From JBOGEN01 sp050743265 (GTDB taxonomy: Bacteria > Actinomycetota > Actinomycetes > JBOGEN01), in the NCBI GenBank assembly GCA_050743265.1, contig JBOGEN010000147.1:1-6651 (forward strand): DNA of 6,651 bases, read 5' to 3'. Every line of letters begins with the position of its first letter. Positions within the stretch are counted from its first letter, which is position 1. A model generated the notes under the pieces. The model made no database searches. It was not told the DNA's origin and saw nothing but the letters and a program-made list of their open reading frames with translations. This document shows positions 6,118 to 6,651 of the stretch, piece by piece. A program made the position numbers and the translations under genes.

Positions 6118-6489
6118 GTGGACCTGCGTGACGAGCCAGACCTGCGCGTCGTCCTCGCCGTCCTCGAGGACCGCGTCGCGACCCTGAGCCGTCAGATCTC
6201 GGACACGGCCCGCACCTCCGACGTGGCGCGCCTCGCCCACGAGCTCGGCCAGGTCGAAAGCGAGCTGCACGCCCTGGGCGAGAAGCTCGACGTCGTCCAG
6301 GCCTCGGCGTCCCGACAGAACCAGCGCACCCGGACCTGGGTCAGCAAGCAGTTCGCCGACCGGGACGCGACGCACAACCGCCGCTTCCGGGCGGTCGTCA
6401 CCTCGGTCGCGATGCTGCTGGTCGCCGGCACGGTCACCCTCGCGACGTCCCTGCTCGTCGGCCTCCTCCAGGGAGGGAACCCGCCGTGA
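6118..6489 (+). CDS. Coiled-coil protein with one C-terminal membrane segment (holin/XhlA-like candidate)
   Basis: The protein has 123 aa and starts at the GTG preceded by AGAGGAG. Residues 8-82 are charged and helical with spaced Leu/Val, as in a coiled coil (for example LAHELGQVESELHALGEKL at 39-57). Residues 92-117 (AVVTSVAMLLVAGTVTLATSLLVGLL) form one clear membrane helix, with basic residues RRFR just before it and only QGGNPP after it. By the positive-inside rule the long N-terminal part should stay in the cytoplasm. This layout resembles XhlA-type hemolysin/holin partners, and small membrane proteins after phage tail genes often belong to the lysis module. A structural or superinfection role is also possible, and no endolysin is visible in the window. 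The stop overlaps the next GTG start as GTGA, so the two are probably translated together. Confidence 0.8.
   Translation: MDLRDEPDLRVVLAVLEDRVATLSRQISDTARTSDVARLAHELGQVESELHALGEKLDVVQASASRQNQRTRTWVSKQFADRDATHNRRFRAVVTSVAMLLVAGTVTLATSLLVGLLQGGNPP
6471..6477 (+). promoter_or_regulatory. Ribosome binding site for the gene at 6486
   Basis: GGGAGGG lies eight bases before the GTG at 6486, inside the last codons of the preceding gene. Together with the GTGA stop-start overlap it fixes the start of the final partial gene. Confidence 0.7.
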
Positions 6490-6651
6490 ACCTGCGCAAG
6501 GACGTGCAGTGGCCCTACGTCGGCCTGACCGCGATCGTCGCCGTCCTGTGCTCTCTCGGCGCGGCCGCGTTCCAGGGCCTCGACGACGCCGCCCCGGCCC
6601 CGCCCGTCGCCGGCCCCACCGCGAGCGCACCGGTCAGCCCCGGCCCGGACA
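6486..6651 (+). CDS. Membrane-anchored small protein, 3'-partial
   Basis: The gene starts at the GTG that overlaps the preceding TGA and is still open at the right edge, with 55 residues visible. It begins MNLRKDVQWP, then one hydrophobic segment at about 11-29 (YVGLTAIVAVLCSLGAAAF), then a Pro/Ala-rich stretch from 35 on (AAPAPPVAGPTASAPVSPGP). The basic residues before the segment predict the N-terminus inside and the Pro/Ala-rich part outside. There is a Cys at residue 22, but it lies inside the hydrophobic core without a good lipobox, so I do not call a lipoprotein. Tight coupling to the preceding one-helix membrane protein suggests a functional pair, possibly a holin pair or a lysis accessory. 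The missing C-terminus could hold a domain that changes this view. Confidence 0.7.
   Translation, partial: MNLRKDVQWPYVGLTAIVAVLCSLGAAAFQGLDDAAPAPPVAGPTASAPVSPGPD

Noticed and set aside
5695..6630. A 311-codon minus-strand frame across the last three genes
   Set aside because: It spans several plus-strand genes that have proper starts and ribosome sites, its translation is Arg/Gly-rich without motifs, and no gene on that strand is otherwise supported.

Overview
The window is very G+C-rich (well over two-thirds by eye), and every gene in it lies on the + strand, packed end to end and starting with GTG. The proteins are those of a long-tailed (siphovirus-type) phage or prophage of an actinobacterium. 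The evidence is the hydrolase-bearing C-terminus of a tape measure protein, then long minor tail proteins of the kind seen in Streptomyces and related actinophages, then small membrane proteins. No integrase, attachment site, tRNA or host gene is visible, so a free phage and a prophage cannot be told apart.

Layout: (1) 1-1096, the C-terminal 364 residues of the tape measure protein, with an NlpC/P60-type peptidase followed by a lysozyme-like transglycosylase domain. (2) 1093-3063, a 656-aa tail hub/minor tail protein containing two laminin-G/concanavalin-like domains. (3) 3060-5144, a 694-aa protein with an N-terminal PhoD-type metallophosphatase and a C-terminal minor-tail-protein half. (4) 5159-5710, a 183-aa probable tail-tip or fibre beta-sandwich protein. 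(5) 5725-6081, a 118-aa helical protein of unknown function. (6) 6118-6489, a 123-aa coiled-coil protein with one C-terminal membrane segment (holin/XhlA-like). (7) 6486 to the window end, the N-terminus of a membrane-anchored protein with a Pro/Ala-rich linker. There is no gap above 36 bases between genes.

The main observation is that genes 2 and 3 look like one ancestral minor tail protein cut in two by a PhoD phosphatase cassette. Gene 2 ends just after a hallmark block ending SLYNQ. The sequence that normally follows that block (LDY...APPFEPTEDDQAIRND and the rest of the scaffold) resumes only after about 427 residues of phosphatase-bearing sequence inside gene 3. The phosphatase keeps all the metal-site blocks of the metallophosphoesterase fold and has no export signal. 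It may therefore be a virion-borne enzyme that attacks phosphodiester-containing wall polymers during adsorption. In that model the tail would carry three activities: sugar-binding (LamG-like) modules, a phosphatase/phosphodiesterase at the tip, and two peptidoglycan hydrolases on the tape measure. The order of genes then suggests a move from tail tip to lysis functions at about 6082-6118.
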